Shown here in pieces: positions 36,301 to 45,334 of a stretch of DNA of 64,000 bases. Source of the stretch: Blastopirellula sp. (GTDB taxonomy: Bacteria > Planctomycetota > Planctomycetia > Pirellulales > Pirellulaceae); the NCBI GenBank assembly GCA_002733575.1, contig NVWB01000001.1, forward strand, positions 124,001 to 188,000, read 5' to 3'. Both the position numbers and the translations under genes were made by a program. Each line of letters opens with the position of its first letter. The stretch's first letter is position 1. The notes beneath the pieces are model-generated. The model worked only from the letters and a program-made list of their open reading frames with translations, ran no database searches and had not been told where the DNA came from.

Positions 36301-36710
36301 GATCGGGCTTTCCTGCCTTACGGTCTGTGCTGTCAGATATAATAGCGACACCGATGTGCCGCCCCGCAATAGTACAGGTGGGATGGGGTGCAAGGTCAAG
36401 GGGGACTGCGTCACCCGGCCTCCAAACTTACTCGTCTGTAATACAGCTTCAACACGCTCCAAATAGCGAAATATTCCACTGAACGGCTGGCAAGGGCTGC
36501 AGAACGATAAAACCGTGGTGCGAGCGATGCCCAATTCGGCCAGCTGTTGCTGCGCGGACAGATGAGATTCTCCGACCAGTTTAATGGACTTAAGTTCTGT
36601 TACCGGTTGCCTATTTAGGGCCCATTTCGTACATTTGGGTCATCATTTATCCACCCAAAATATAACGCCATTGATCAGCGTTGCTAGAGGGGTCGCAACT
36701 TGAGGTAAAA
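36301..36710. other. Divergent intergenic region
   Basis: A 410-bp spacer between two divergent glycosyltransferase genes. I see no gene and no strong operator palindrome. It presumably contains both promoters. Confidence 0.35.
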
Positions 36711-37811
36711 ATGGTTTGGAAATCGATTACGCCGCTATCTTTTAGTGTTCTACCATCAAGATTCCACAGGCGCGACGCCCCGCACGGGTTCAGTGATTGG
36801 GACGAAAAAACGCGTGAATTGGTTGATGACAACACGCTTTTCTATGACGTCTTTCGCACGAGTGAGCCAGGCCGGGTTATTGCTGTCGGCCCACCCCTTA
36901 AAGGCACATTGCGCCGTTTTATCAAAGATTCCATTTTGAGCATTAACGGCGTTCCAGCCTCGGTACTTGAAATCAGTCAGTCGAGACGTGCAAGCATTTT
37001 GGAATTGAAGGCAGAGGTTCAGGAGGCCGTGGTGGTCACAATCTCACACCCACAGGTTTCCTTCAACATAGCGGTGAACTCGTCAATGCTCTCAAAATAT
37101 GCTGGACGTAAGTCGATGTTCACGCTTAGTCGCAATAACGATCTCAAATGGATTAAAGACTGGGCACGGTTCCACGTTGAAACTCAAGGGGTCGACGCTA
37201 TCGTCCTTTTTGATAACGCATCGGATCAATATGGGTCTGCTGATCTGTCAGAAGTGCTCGACGGAGTCCAAGGTTTAAAAGTATTCGATGTGGTATCCGC
37301 TCCATTTCAATACGGACCGCCAGGAGATGATCGCGCTCGTATTAACGCCCGCTATCTTCAGTTTGGTCTTTTTGAAATCACACGGCTCAGATTCATGGCT
37401 CACTCTGAAGGGGTCATCAATATGGATATTGACGAGTTGGCGTATACACCTGAAGGCACCAACGTGTTCGAGATCATGAAGAACAGTGATTTGGGTTTTC
37501 TAACGTTACCAGGAAGTTGGCGCTATCCGAGTGACGGAACCCCAGTATGCCATGCCTCCCACAATATGCACAGTTCTGTTGAAGGTCTGCAAATGCAACC
37601 AAAATGGTGCATCAACCCATCAGGCCAGCTGGCTGGGAAAAGCTGGCGGACCCACGGAATACAAGGCCTGTCACATCAAAACCAAGACGGGTGTGGTTTT
37701 TTCCATTGCAGAATGATTTCCGAAAACTGGCATTACAATCGGTCCGAATATTCTAAACTAACCTTGGAAAAGGATCCTTTTGCGCAACACCTTTTTGATA
37801 GCGTATTTTGA
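36711..37811 (+). CDS. GT92-like/GT2 glycosyltransferase
   Basis: A 366-residue glycosyltransferase. SMFTLSRNNDLKWIKDWARFHVETQGVDAIVLFDNASDQ is the classic start of the catalytic domain of the Glyco_tranf_2_4/GT92 type. INMDIDELAY supplies the acidic DXD site near residue 237, and HASHNMHSSVEG fits the second half. Start ATG at 36711 behind GAGGTAAAA. The N-terminal 100 residues are family-variable. It is followed by a large GT4 gene after 180 bp. Confidence 0.8.
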   Translation: MVWKSITPLSFSVLPSRFHRRDAPHGFSDWDEKTRELVDDNTLFYDVFRTSEPGRVIAVGPPLKGTLRRFIKDSILSINGVPASVLEISQSRRASILELKAEVQEAVVVTISHPQVSFNIAVNSSMLSKYAGRKSMFTLSRNNDLKWIKDWARFHVETQGVDAIVLFDNASDQYGSADLSEVLDGVQGLKVFDVVSAPFQYGPPGDDRARINARYLQFGLFEITRLRFMAHSEGVINMDIDELAYTPEGTNVFEIMKNSDLGFLTLPGSWRYPSDGTPVCHASHNMHSSVEGLQMQPKWCINPSGQLAGKSWRTHGIQGLSHQNQDGCGFFHCRMISENWHYNRSEYSKLTLEKDPFAQHLFDSVF

Positions 37812-37991
37812 AATTTGCAGGATCGGTAGAAAACTTCTCATTATGGGGTCCATTCCGGCTCAGTGCAGCCTCCTAAGCTGAGAAAAATCTAGCGCTTTTT
37901 TAGGGGCTGTGTCGTTGCTCGAAGGCCATCACACGGCAGGCGGTCCGGGTGGGTTGGTGTATACGTAACAGGAATCAAGAGGGGGCAAAAA

Positions 37992-40121
37992 ATGGGCCCA
38001 AAGGTCACGATGCAGAGAAATGGACGCTATGATGTTTTCGTTGATCTTGTCACAACTACAAATACCTCTCGTTCTCTAAATAGCTTTCTGGATCATTTGC
38101 AGACTGAAGAGGGGCAGTGGGCAGAAGACTGCTGTGTAACGCTTGCCCTACCGCCGCAAGAACCCAATGTCCTTTCCTGCGATTGGGCCAATTGTTTTGA
38201 TGATCCTGTTGCGGGGCTCGCAGCGGCCCTTGATGGGGCTGCTGCCAAAAACCGCGCTCTGGTTGTGATCATTGGCACCTGGACCTACAGCAATACCTCA
38301 ACGTCCGCTCTCTTGGACTACTCAGATTACGACCCGATGATTGGGACAATCCAACCACGGTTCGCCAAGGATGATGCCGAACGGATCCATGGGCTTCCGT
38401 CCGGATCTGGCGGGATAAGCCTGTCGGCCTGCTCCCGCTTTCTGCCCGAATACTACGTCACCCTTGAACTTTTGTCGGTCTTTTTTCTCATTACACCCCG
38501 CGGTGTTCTTGCCGCCCCAAAACTGGCCCCGAGTTCCCTGGAAGATGCCTATGGGACCCTACTCAGGGGACTGCGACGCAGGGGATTCAGAAATCTGCTG
38601 TGCAATCATAACGCGGTTGCAACGGGCTTGCCGTCGGATGAAATTTACCTGCCGCTAAAGAAAGACTTGTCTGCCGGCGCGGAACAACCAGTAAACTGGC
38701 TGAGGGACGTACCGGAAGAAAAACTGGAGGCCATTCTTTCTTCGGCATTCACCAAAGACGGTCGGGCACGCCTGCTCCTCGATTGCCGCGGTATCATACC
38801 GTCCTATAACGGCACCAGCGCCTGCATCCTGGGTTTTCTGCGCGGCTTTCAGGTGTTGAATGATACTCGTTTTGCAATAACGGTCTTAATCTCAAAGGAT
38901 GCCGCAGAGTTTCACAACCTAACGGAAACCTTTGCAGGTTTCGAAATTATTTCGGACCCGGCCCCTCACACTTTTGTCGCGGCGATCCTGATGGCGCAAC
39001 CCTGGTCGCTTTCCACAATCCGCGAATTGAACCAGGTCGCAAGTCTGGTCATGTTCAACATGCTTGATACCATCGCGTGGGATATAGCCTATGTTGCACC
39101 GCAGGATTTGGGCGAGACCTGGCGCATCCTCGGCCTGACGGCGGACGCGATCTTTTTCAATTCTGCTTACAGTCGCGATCTATACAGTTTTCGGTTTCAT
39201 CCGGACCCGCGCATTCCCTGCGTGGTTACCCAACACAGCACGACGCCCAAAGAAATCCTCCGGGGCCGGAGCGAGGGCACACACGGGGCCGAACCCTTCC
39301 TTTTTCTGGTCGGCAACAGCTACGCACACAAAGACATCATAGCGACCCTGGACACGCTCTCGAAGGCCTTTCCATATACCGAAATCCGGGTGCTTGGCGC
39401 AGGCGACTACAAGGCACATAACGTCACCAGTATGAGCAGCGGCAACCTTTCAGCGGCAACGATGACGTCCTTGTATGCCGGCGCTGCGGCAATTATTTTC
39501 CCTTCCTTTTATGAGGGGTTTGGACTGCCCGTGGTTGAGGCTTTGGCCTATGAAAAAACCGTGATCGTGCGCGACTCTCCACTCTGGGACGAAATTGCGC
39601 AATTGTCATACCGCAGCGAGTTGATCGTTCCTTTCCGTACCGAGGCAGACCTGGTCGAGGCGGTTGGGCGGGCGCTGCACGGGGAGCCGCAGAAAACGCT
39701 GGAAAATCTACCTGAGTCTGAGGCAAGATCCGAACCTTCCTGGGCGGATTGCGCCAACAAGATGCTGGAAACCACCTCGCGTTTGGTGGCAGAGTTCGAC
39801 AGCAGGCACTGGCTTGCCCGTCAGATCTTGCTGGAAGAAGCGATGCGCGACGAGGTGAACAGGGTCGAACGACAACTCGCAGAGGTGGGCGAACAGCAAG
39901 AGCAGCTTGAAAGGGAGATTTCGTTAATTCGAACAGAAAACAGTGAAATGCTCGAGACGATTGCGCAGCTTCAGACAAGATCTGATAAACTGCGCCGGAT
40001 TGAGAAAGCCAATATTTTCATGCTGCTTGGCAGATCCATCGAGGCAGAAATGAGGTTTCGGGACAAAATCCGCACACTAAAACAACGCCTGAAGAAAAAG
40101 CGGGGGCTGTCGAAAAAATAA
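37992..40121 (+). CDS. Large GT4-family glycosyltransferase with C-terminal coiled coil
   Basis: A 709-residue protein. The C-terminal GT4 (GT-B) part has FYEGFGLPVVEALAYEKTVIVRD at about residue 505. TEPFLFLVGNSYAHKDI (about 430) is the donor-domain start. The N-terminal 250 residues are unrecognised; they could be an accessory or a divergent domain. About 615-690 is a heptad-like coiled coil (RVERQLAEVGEQQEQLEREI). Start ATG at 37992 behind AGAGGGGGC; an ATG six codons later is possible. Confidence 0.8.
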   Translation: MGPKVTMQRNGRYDVFVDLVTTTNTSRSLNSFLDHLQTEEGQWAEDCCVTLALPPQEPNVLSCDWANCFDDPVAGLAAALDGAAAKNRALVVIIGTWTYSNTSTSALLDYSDYDPMIGTIQPRFAKDDAERIHGLPSGSGGISLSACSRFLPEYYVTLELLSVFFLITPRGVLAAPKLAPSSLEDAYGTLLRGLRRRGFRNLLCNHNAVATGLPSDEIYLPLKKDLSAGAEQPVNWLRDVPEEKLEAILSSAFTKDGRARLLLDCRGIIPSYNGTSACILGFLRGFQVLNDTRFAITVLISKDAAEFHNLTETFAGFEIISDPAPHTFVAAILMAQPWSLSTIRELNQVASLVMFNMLDTIAWDIAYVAPQDLGETWRILGLTADAIFFNSAYSRDLYSFRFHPDPRIPCVVTQHSTTPKEILRGRSEGTHGAEPFLFLVGNSYAHKDIIATLDTLSKAFPYTEIRVLGAGDYKAHNVTSMSSGNLSAATMTSLYAGAAAIIFPSFYEGFGLPVVEALAYEKTVIVRDSPLWDEIAQLSYRSELIVPFRTEADLVEAVGRALHGEPQKTLENLPESEARSEPSWADCANKMLETTSRLVAEFDSRHWLARQILLEEAMRDEVNRVERQLAEVGEQQEQLEREISLIRTENSEMLETIAQLQTRSDKLRRIEKANIFMLLGRSIEAEMRFRDKIRTLKQRLKKKRGLSKK

Positions 40122-40173
40122 ACGCCCAAAGCCACAGTTGCACATAATTTCGCTGGGGCTGCTCCAGACAGGT

Positions 40174-41478
40174 TTATGCGTCCCCGATAACCGGAACTGT
40201 GTGTTTCAGCAATAAATCGCGGCTCACTGTATCTCCGGCCGATTTTCGCAAAGCCCGCGCCAGCATGGCCTGCCGGGCATCGGCTTTAAACCGGCGGGTG
40301 ATCGCAACAACCTCCTGCGCATAGAGTTCCGTCCCATGACAGCGCAAAAGATGATCACGCCCGTTTTGGGCGATGCTTTGCCCAAACTCACGATCCTGTG
40401 CAACCTGTCTTATGATGTCCTGCAATTCCTGCTTTTCATTTTCTACCGATATCTGAAAAGCGGTGTTTGGCGGAATGTCGTTGTACCAGCCCTGTTTTGT
40501 CACCACAGACACCGCCCCGGCATTCCAGATGCGCAATTGACTGCCCGAGGCTTCGCCCATGGTCGGGTGGCGCAGGTTAAAGACCAGGTGCGCCCGGGCC
40601 AGCATATCGTCAAGCTGGGCCTCTTTGACAAACCCATGCAACTGAACGCGATCCTGCAACCCCAGTTCGGCGATGCGGGCGTTGATCAGATCCGGATCCC
40701 AGACTTTTCCCACCACATCAAAGGTAAAATCAATCTGCTCGTCCAGCCCGGCCAACATCTCAAGAACCTGTTCCAGACGACGGTTCAGACCGATATAACC
40801 AAACTGGATAAACTTCAGCGGGCCGGTCCTGACGCGGGAAATTTCAACATCCGGGTTTGACCTGAAGGGCAGATTAAGCTGGTAGCAGGGCAGGTATGCC
40901 CGCGCTTTTGCCATCTCAAACGCCGAAGATGTATGGGTCATGACGGAAACCGCACAGCCAAACGCCACTTCGAACCCCGGCGCAACGGTTGCAATGTCAT
41001 AAGCCGGCAGTTGCCATGACAGGAACTGATCTGCCATTTTCAGGCCTTCTTCACCGTACCAGCGACGCATTTCCTGCCGGTAAAGATCCTTGCTGAACAG
41101 CCCCTCGGCAACGGCGCCGCGACACAGTTCCTGAATCGCCGGATCATGCAGCACCACAACCGACGGAATGCGATGGCACAGACGCAGCAACCCACTGTGA
41201 AACAATGAATTCCCAATATGGATAAAGACAGCTTCATCCGTTTGCAGCGCACCGCCGGGTGCGGCGAAGTCTGCCGGCATCACCCGGTCAGGATCAAATT
41301 CGCGCACGGTGCATATGTCTTCCAGCGACCGGTCCCAGCCGGGGGTATCCGTCCAGAGCACAACATCGGCCTGTTTCGTCAGAGATTCCAGAATGCGCAC
41401 AGAATAATGTGCAATGTCTGTCTCTCTGGGGGGCAGCGGCGAGACCCAGTGAATTCTTGGCCGGGATCGGTCTGTCAT
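40174..41478 (-). CDS. GT4-family glycosyltransferase
   Basis: A 434-residue GT-B enzyme. The N-terminal RIHWVSPLPPRETDIAHYSVRIL and the C-terminal LKFIQFGYIGLNRRLEQ, HGFVKEAQLDDMLARAHLVFNLRHPTMGEASGSQLRIWNAG segments match GT4. The EGFGxxxxEA motif is altered to GEASGSQLRIW, so catalysis may differ. The start overlaps the upstream fusion gene by 4 bp. It converges with the plus-strand GT4 gene 52 bp away. Confidence 0.82.
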   Translation of the reverse strand: MTDRSRPRIHWVSPLPPRETDIAHYSVRILESLTKQADVVLWTDTPGWDRSLEDICTVREFDPDRVMPADFAAPGGALQTDEAVFIHIGNSLFHSGLLRLCHRIPSVVVLHDPAIQELCRGAVAEGLFSKDLYRQEMRRWYGEEGLKMADQFLSWQLPAYDIATVAPGFEVAFGCAVSVMTHTSSAFEMAKARAYLPCYQLNLPFRSNPDVEISRVRTGPLKFIQFGYIGLNRRLEQVLEMLAGLDEQIDFTFDVVGKVWDPDLINARIAELGLQDRVQLHGFVKEAQLDDMLARAHLVFNLRHPTMGEASGSQLRIWNAGAVSVVTKQGWYNDIPPNTAFQISVENEKQELQDIIRQVAQDREFGQSIAQNGRDHLLRCHGTELYAQEVVAITRRFKADARQAMLARALRKSAGDTVSRDLLLKHTVPVIGDA

Positions 41479-43910
41479 TGCGAGGGATCAGCGGCCTGGC
41501 TGGCGGCCACCAGTCGCAGAAATGCCGATTCCGAGCAGCAAAGTTCCAGCTGTTTGGTGCGACCGGTTTTTGAAAAACTGCCAACGCCCGACTGAGACAG
41601 GTTCAGAACCAGAGTTCCCTGCGCATCGGGCGCAGGATCGGCATCCAGCCGCATTGAAACCCGATAGCGGCCTGCCGGGCCAACTGCCTCGCGGAACGGC
41701 AGGAAAATATTGGTGTGAACCAGAAACCCATCCGCATTGATCCACTCGGCCAGAAAGCATGTCGCCTGTTTGCCCGAAGCCGGCCACCAGAGCTTGGAAT
41801 TGTTGCGCACTTCAATCACCAGCAGGCCAGTCTTGTCTTCCTGCTGCACCAATGCCAGTTCCCCGTCCATCGCGATGGGGTTTCCGTGATAAAGGCTTTC
41901 GGGCACATTTTCGGGCAACTCCGCTGCCGAAGCGGAATTTCGGCCGACATAGAAAATAGTCTCGCCGCGCAATCCCAGATCGTCATTGCGCGCGCTCAGC
42001 ATCTCGGCGGTTCCGGGGTCAATGCCGTCATCATACACATCGATGGTCTTTAGCTGCATGGTGGTGAACCCGGCAGATTGGGCCACCACTTCAACCTCTT
42101 TTGGCGCGTATTCGCGGTTATGCCTGCCATAAACGCCGCCGGTCGGCACAAACACCCCAAAGGAATAGGGCGCATGTCCATTCAGGGTTTTCCACACACC
42201 GCGATGGCTGATAATATTCGGGGTGCTTAACAGCACATGGCCTTCGGGGCGCAGCACACGGGCCACCTCTCTGAGGAAAAAATTCGGATCCAGCGCCAGA
42301 TGTTCCAGAATTTCCATGCCCAGGACCAGATCAAACTGGTTGTCCTCATAGGGCAGCAAATCCTGTTCAATATTGGCAGGTCGCAATTCAATCTCAAAGT
42401 CGGGCCAAGTGGTTTTTTTACCTTTTACCTTTTGATAATAATGGCTTGGACCTTCCCATACCCCCTGCATCTTAACTTTGGGCAACACATTTGCCAACAT
42501 GGCCTCAAACACAAAGGGCGGGAAAACACCGATATCCAGAATGCGTTTGGGTCTAAGGTCGACGACCAGATCCAGCGTGCTCAGAAACCGCTGCCAATGA
42601 GTGGAAAGATAGCGGTCAAGCCCCGGGTCAATATCAGCCTGAGACCCTGCGTCCTGCTCCGGAAGGGTCGAGAAATTATACGCCGCAAGAACCTCCGAGA
42701 TGTTTTTGAAGGGCAGGTCTGCCTGTGATGGTTTCGGCGAAATTGCCGCCCGAAGCGCTGCAACGGCCTCATCCTGCGAGGTTGCGAAACCGGGTTCTTT
42801 CTCAGGTTCTTTCTGCGGGGCATCAGCTTTGAACAGACCATGAGCTGCGATCGAGGCCCCGGTGCCGGTCAGGGTTTCCACCGCATGTTCCCAGCTGATA
42901 TTCATACTGTGATAGCGCGCAGCGCCAGCCTGCCCCAGTTGCTCGGCCAACGGCTGGTCCTGCATCATCTGCTCAAACGAGGTGGCAAGGGCGGTCGGGT
43001 CCGGCGCGCTAATCAACCCTTCTACACCATGTCTGACAAATTCAAGCGGCCCGCCTGCATCTGTAACCGTAATGACAGGTTTGCCGGCCAACATCGCCTC
43101 AAGCGTTATATATCCGTAATCTTCATCCTGCGGAACAAACACCACCGCCCGCGCACCGGCATAGAGACGGATCATGGTGTCATCGTCTATTGCGCCCAGC
43201 CATTCAACACGGTCAGTGATATTCAGTTCTCTGGCCTGTTGGTACAGCTTTTCTTGATCGACCGGGTTCGCAGCAACCCCGGCAATAACCAGACGCATAG
43301 TGGATTTGGTTTCAGCCAAAGCCGCCAGAACAAGATCAAGCCGTTTTGATGGGTTCACCCGGCCCGGTGCGAAAATATAATCCCCGAACGCACCCGGGCG
43401 CAGGCGCTCAAACATCGGTGGCGGATGATAGAGAGCCTGTGATTCAACCCCCAGATAGCTTTTCAGCCGCTGCGCCACATTCTGCGAATTGGCATGGATC
43501 GGATGCGGCGAGGCCGCAAATGAGGCGCGGTCTTCTTCGTGAATGAGATGACGCAACCCAAGCCCTTCCGGCTCCTGCAGCAAATCCGAGGTTTTTGCGT
43601 CCCACTGGTCATAGGCTTGCCGGTGCTGGTGAAGGATCCAGAACACTTTGTTAGGGTGCTGCGCCAGATAGGCCGGAAATTTGAGCCCGATCATAAGATC
43701 AATCGGCACACCTTCGAATTCGGACAGGTCTGTCAGCTTGGCAGCAAGGATACTGTTGGTCAGTGCCGGCCCCGGATACCATTTGAAAGGCAGGGTGATT
43801 TCAACAGCTTCATGGCCGTAATGATTGAGCGCCTCGCTAAGATTTGCCGCGTGGCGCTCTGCTCCTCCGGTGACAAACGGGACCTGTGTTCGAACGACAC
43901 CAACGCGCAT
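41475..43910 (-). CDS. Fusion: GT4 glycosyltransferase, methyltransferase and C-terminal beta domain
   Basis: An 811-residue three-part protein. Residues 1-350 are a GT4 unit with VTGGAERHAANLSEALN and DEDYGYITLEAMLAGKPVIT. Residues 350-400 form a Pro/Glu-rich linker. About 440-640 is a class I methyltransferase with ILDIGVFPPF, LGMEILEHL and FLREVARVLRPEGHVLLSTPN. The last 130 residues form a beta-rich tail (VEVRNNSKLWWPASGKQA, YRVSMRLDADP), like the ligand-binding tail of some ABC polysaccharide exporters. It probably adds and methylates a sugar in one protein. Start ATG at 43910. Confidence 0.8.
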   Translation of the reverse strand: MRVGVVRTQVPFVTGGAERHAANLSEALNHYGHEAVEITLPFKWYPGPALTNSILAAKLTDLSEFEGVPIDLMIGLKFPAYLAQHPNKVFWILHQHRQAYDQWDAKTSDLLQEPEGLGLRHLIHEEDRASFAASPHPIHANSQNVAQRLKSYLGVESQALYHPPPMFERLRPGAFGDYIFAPGRVNPSKRLDLVLAALAETKSTMRLVIAGVAANPVDQEKLYQQARELNITDRVEWLGAIDDDTMIRLYAGARAVVFVPQDEDYGYITLEAMLAGKPVITVTDAGGPLEFVRHGVEGLISAPDPTALATSFEQMMQDQPLAEQLGQAGAARYHSMNISWEHAVETLTGTGASIAAHGLFKADAPQKEPEKEPGFATSQDEAVAALRAAISPKPSQADLPFKNISEVLAAYNFSTLPEQDAGSQADIDPGLDRYLSTHWQRFLSTLDLVVDLRPKRILDIGVFPPFVFEAMLANVLPKVKMQGVWEGPSHYYQKVKGKKTTWPDFEIELRPANIEQDLLPYEDNQFDLVLGMEILEHLALDPNFFLREVARVLRPEGHVLLSTPNIISHRGVWKTLNGHAPYSFGVFVPTGGVYGRHNREYAPKEVEVVAQSAGFTTMQLKTIDVYDDGIDPGTAEMLSARNDDLGLRGETIFYVGRNSASAAELPENVPESLYHGNPIAMDGELALVQQEDKTGLLVIEVRNNSKLWWPASGKQATCFLAEWINADGFLVHTNIFLPFREAVGPAGRYRVSMRLDADPAPDAQGTLVLNLSQSGVGSFSKTGRTKQLELCCSESAFLRLVAASQAADPSQ

Positions 43911-43922
43911 TTCTTGCCTCAC

Positions 43923-44258
43923 CTGAACTGGTCCGAGAGTGTTGTACAGGCCACTGTACGTCAGACTCTACAGTCATAACTTTGCTTTTGAGCCACATAC
44001 ATAGCCACATATATAGCGGCGTAAAAGCCGTTTATTTCAATAGGGTTCTCATGTGGGCCTTGTTCCACAACGCACCCTGTATCCTGCAAATAGATTCAGT
44101 TGGTATGGGGACCGATACGCGGTCAATTCCGGGTCTGGAATGGTGATCAAACCTTGCAAATGTTTCGCGCGCGAAACATTTGCAGAACGGGAAAATATCC
44201 TTCATCAGAGTGTAGGCGAAAGCCTTGAAACTTTGGATATGGCGGGCTCTTACCGCAA
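43923..44258. other. parS-bearing intergenic region
   Basis: A 336-bp spacer between the glycan genes and parB. It holds the perfect palindrome at 44155-44184 and no gene. AT content is high from 43980 to 44040. Confidence 0.5.
44155..44184. promoter_or_regulatory. parS-like centromere palindrome
   Basis: A perfect 30-bp palindrome: TGCAAATGTTTCGCG followed directly by its complement. The core GTTTCGCGCGCGAAAC resembles known parS sites of ParB proteins (consensus TGTTTCACGTGAAACA). It lies 75 bp downstream of the parB stop, a common place for the partition site. Confidence 0.75.
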
Positions 44259-45290
44259 TCAGAAACGGTCTGACAGCCATGCCAGAAGATCGCGGCGCAG
44301 CGCCGGGTCAATCGGCTTTCCGCTCAGTGTCAGACTGCCATTGGCATGGGTTGTCATCCAAACCCCCGGAACCGGTTCAACCATATTCTTTGGTGCAGAC
44401 TCTATTTCAGAGTCTGTTCTAGGTTTTTTTGTTGTACTGCGAACCGTCAGCAGACAGTCGATCTCGGCCCGGGCATTCTGTGGCGCCGCGCGGTTCAGCG
44501 CCGCACACATCTGCACGCCAGCCTGTGGATCGTCAGCGATCAGCTGCGCCAGAGCCAGACCGGCCCGCTCGCCAATTGCTTCGGGAAACCGCAGCGCCCC
44601 GTCGAGCGCCACAACCAGTGTTGTGAAGCTTTTGATCTTGGAGCGTTTGGAGCGGGACGCAGCCCCAAACAAGGTTGCCAGAGCCGATTTGCGACTGCTG
44701 AACACCCCCTGATGCACGGCCTTTTCCACGATCCGTGCGCGCTCATAATAGCTCAACCCCACCCGGATCTCGTTTTCCTCGACCATCGCCAGATAGGCAT
44801 CGGCCGACTGACTCGGCTGCCGCAGCAGAACCAGTACCGTATCATATTGCGGATCGTCCGTGTCCTGACGCAACTGGATCAGGGCCTGACAGCGGCGCCA
44901 GCCAGAGATCAGGCCGTACTGTCCGTCGCCCAGGTCAACCACCTCGATCGGGGCCTGCTGACCGCGCTGGCGCAGGCTTGCCACCAGCACCGCCAACTCG
45001 CCTGGGTCCGCAGCGATACGGTCGCGCATCAGATAATCCTGTTGCACATCCTTCAGTCGCACACTGAGCACCATGCGACCCTCGGCGCGGGCGCGGGACA
45101 GCGAGTCAGACAGCTCATCCAGCGCCGCCCGTGTCGCGGCATCGGCAGCAATATCAGCAATGGGGGCCTGCGGGCGCTGATAGACGCCGCTGGGATAGTT
45201 GGGGAACATAGCCTTGGTTTCCAGCCCTGAACCTGTTGCCGAATAATCAGGCCCCGGATTGGCCGGGGTCAGCCGTTTGCGTTTGGCCAT
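44259..45290 (-). CDS. parB: ParB-family plasmid partition protein
   Basis: A 343-residue ParB/RepB-type protein. The N-terminal nuclease-like domain reads LSVRLKDVQQDYLMRDRIA and LVASLRQRGQQAPIEVVDLGDGQYGLISGWRR, and EENEIRVGLSYYERARIVE leads into the DNA-binding part. It should bind parS at 44155 and hand plasmid copies to ParA. The start (MAKRKRL) is behind AAGGAG. It follows parA by 44 bp on the same strand. Confidence 0.9.
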   Translation of the reverse strand: MAKRKRLTPANPGPDYSATGSGLETKAMFPNYPSGVYQRPQAPIADIAADAATRAALDELSDSLSRARAEGRMVLSVRLKDVQQDYLMRDRIAADPGELAVLVASLRQRGQQAPIEVVDLGDGQYGLISGWRRCQALIQLRQDTDDPQYDTVLVLLRQPSQSADAYLAMVEENEIRVGLSYYERARIVEKAVHQGVFSSRKSALATLFGAASRSKRSKIKSFTTLVVALDGALRFPEAIGERAGLALAQLIADDPQAGVQMCAALNRAAPQNARAEIDCLLTVRSTTKKPRTDSEIESAPKNMVEPVPGVWMTTHANGSLTLSGKPIDPALRRDLLAWLSDRF

Positions 45291-45334
45291 GTCTCAGTCT
45301 CCTTACTGTCGTTGCCTGCAGGGCACTCTACCCG

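Noticed and set aside
44346-45230. 294-codon plus-strand frame opposite parB
   Set aside because: Complete overlap with parB and no domain.
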